DNA from: CAYTZA01 sp964442365
GTDB lineage: Bacteria; Patescibacteriota; Minisyncoccia; Phycocordibacterales; DAORIS01
Assembly (NCBI GenBank): GCA_964442365.1
Contig: CAYTZA010000033.1
Coordinates: 1 to 5,757 of the forward strand
Direction: 5' to 3'
Length of the DNA: 5,757 bases
Shown here: positions 4,768 through 5,757 of the stretch, piece after piece
How positions within the stretch are numbered: the stretch's first letter is position 1
Layout of the letters: every line of letters begins with the position of its first letter
Program-made: the position numbers and the translations under genes
Notes under the pieces: generated by a model
Databases searched by the model: none
Told to the model about the DNA's origin: nothing
Seen by the model: only the letters and a program-made list of their open reading frames with translations

Positions 4768-5520
4768 ATGAAAATAAATGAACAAATCAAAAGCCTTGGA
4801 TTTGAGGGTAAAGAAACTCTTGTCATTTCAGCAATGTTAGAGATTGGTATGGCAAATATAACTGATATCGCAATTAAATCTGGTACATCACGCCAAACTG
4901 CGTACTATATTATTGAATCTCTTTTAAAGAGAGGTTTGGTGGTTGAGACAATGAAAGGTAAGAATCGTCATTTCTTTACTAATACAAAATTGCTTCTTAA
5001 TTATTACAAAAAGAGAGAAGATGCATGCAAAAAAGCTAAAAAAATACTTCAGGCCTTAAATGTCAATCTAAAACCCGAAGTCAAGAATACCGAAAGTTTA
5101 CCTATCATTGAGTATTACCGAGGAAAGGCTGGACTAGAAAATCTGCTTAAGGAAATAATTCTGAATGCCAAGAAAGAAAATAACAAAGTATTCAGAGCCT
5201 ATGCTTTGAGCAATTTTTATCCTGGAATGGAAGAAGCGTTCGATGAATTCATCAAAAAACGTCATAAACTTGGTATCACATCTAAAATAGTTATACCTAT
5301 TGATACTGATTATAATAAAATATTAGGTGAGAACACTTACGAGAGAGAGTTCAGAAAAATGGATCTAAAAGGTAAGGGAGCGACCCTGTATTTGATTGGT
5401 GAAAGATGCTACCTATTTTCATACAAAGATGGTGTCGGCATTATGATAGAGAACAAAACCCTGACAGAATTTCTTACAAGCATCTTTGAAAATCACTGGT
5501 CTTTTCTAGGTCAAAAATAA
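4768..5520 (+). CDS. TrmB-like transcription regulator
   Basis: This 250-residue protein has the TrmB-family layout. A winged helix-turn-helix lies at residues 8-72, with a likely recognition helix around SRQTAYYIIESLLKRGLV (41-58) and a wing at MKGKNRHFFTNT (62-73). A short charged helix (74-97) may dimerise. The C-terminal effector-type domain starts near PIIEYYRGKAGLENLLKEI (112-130) and ends in SIFENHWSFLG (238-248), the usual closing helix of the family. TrmB proteins in archaea sense sugars, but many bacterial members have unknown ligands and the ligand here cannot be predicted. The gene is divergent from the radical SAM gene, so it may control that gene and itself. It has no Shine-Dalgarno site before the ATG at 4768 and is more AT-rich than the radical SAM gene. 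It converges with a gene entering from the right edge, with no hairpin terminator visible in the 58-bp gap. Confidence 0.88.
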   Translation: MKINEQIKSLGFEGKETLVISAMLEIGMANITDIAIKSGTSRQTAYYIIESLLKRGLVVETMKGKNRHFFTNTKLLLNYYKKREDACKKAKKILQALNVNLKPEVKNTESLPIIEYYRGKAGLENLLKEIILNAKKENNKVFRAYALSNFYPGMEEAFDEFIKKRHKLGITSKIVIPIDTDYNKILGENTYEREFRKMDLKGKGATLYLIGERCYLFSYKDGVGIMIENKTLTEFLTSIFENHWSFLGQK

Positions 5521-5578
5521 CAAAGTGAAAACTAGTAAATCCTAATCAACAATTTTTCCCCCCCACCAAAAGAACAAT

Positions 5579-5757
5579 TCACTCGCTACTAATTTGAACC
5601 TTCTCTCCATCCCCCACGATCTTTATCGTTTCCTTCTCTTTTAGGTTAAATTTTTTCTCATTATTCAAATACTTGAGCGCGTCAATTGGTTCTTTCTTTT
5701 TCGTTTTTGAAGTCGTAGTTCCAGTCACATTATATTCTTCTGTATCTTTCACTGCTT
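5579..5757 (-). CDS. C-terminal end of an unidentified protein (partial)
   Basis: An open frame enters from the right edge and ends at a TGA (5581-5579). It gives 58 visible residues. A Thr/Lys-rich, probably disordered stretch (TGTTTSKTKKKEP) is followed by a charged segment, IDALKYLNNEKKFNLKEKE, and a final strand-like part, TIKIVGDGEKVQISSE. The codon pattern and length without stops support real coding sequence. Nothing in it identifies a family, and most of the gene lies outside the window. The seven-C tract at 5558-5564 lies just past its stop codon. Confidence 0.7.
   Translation of the reverse strand, partial: AVKDTEEYNVTGTTTSKTKKKEPIDALKYLNNEKKFNLKEKETIKIVGDGEKVQISSE

Noticed and set aside
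5521..5578. A terminator between the convergent TrmB-like gene and the right-edge gene, near the seven-C tract
   Set aside because: No stem can be formed around the T5C7 stretch. It is noted only as a homopolymer tract that could be prone to length errors.

Overview
The window looks like a gene-dense piece of a Candidate Phyla Radiation (Patescibacteria, Parcubacteria-like) genome. I infer this from the compact genes, the AT-rich spacers, the near absence of Shine-Dalgarno sites, the form of the L28 protein and the CPR-style ATP-grasp, radical SAM and TrmB-like proteins. TGA ends three of the reading frames, so this is not a recoded (code 25) lineage. No rRNA, tRNA, CRISPR array or insertion sequence is visible.

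Layout. Positions 1-168 hold no supportable gene but contain a perfect 26-bp palindrome (81-106). On the minus strand, a small site-2-type zinc metalloprotease (574-1176) is followed by an unrecognised 122-residue protein (169-537). An imperfect direct repeat sits at the 3' end of both genes. A divergent spacer with a hairpin separates the protease from rpmB (1294-1536, plus). Next comes a seven-helix membrane protein (1664-2284, plus) with its own consensus promoter, strong ribosome-binding site, TTG start and hairpin terminator. A stand-alone ATP-grasp ligase resembling the ATP-grasp part of cyanophycin synthetase follows (2466-3485, plus). It converges on a radical SAM enzyme (3644-4612, minus) that has its own terminator. 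That enzyme is divergent from a TrmB-like transcription regulator (4768-5520, plus). A gene tail enters from the right edge (5579-5757, minus).

How the genes may work together. The protease and the 122-residue protein are probably co-transcribed. The radical SAM gene and the TrmB-like regulator share a 155-bp control region, so local regulation is a reasonable inference. The ATP-grasp ligase lies tail-to-tail with the radical SAM gene, so any link between those two enzymes rests on proximity only. The other genes look like independent units.

Most notable observations: a short peptide conserved out of frame at the ends of two adjacent genes, which suggests a frameshift or a gene remnant; the isolated, fully signalled membrane-protein unit among genes that lack ribosome-binding sites; and the divergent regulator/radical SAM pair beside an ATP-grasp ligase. 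I found no clear evidence of a complete new system.
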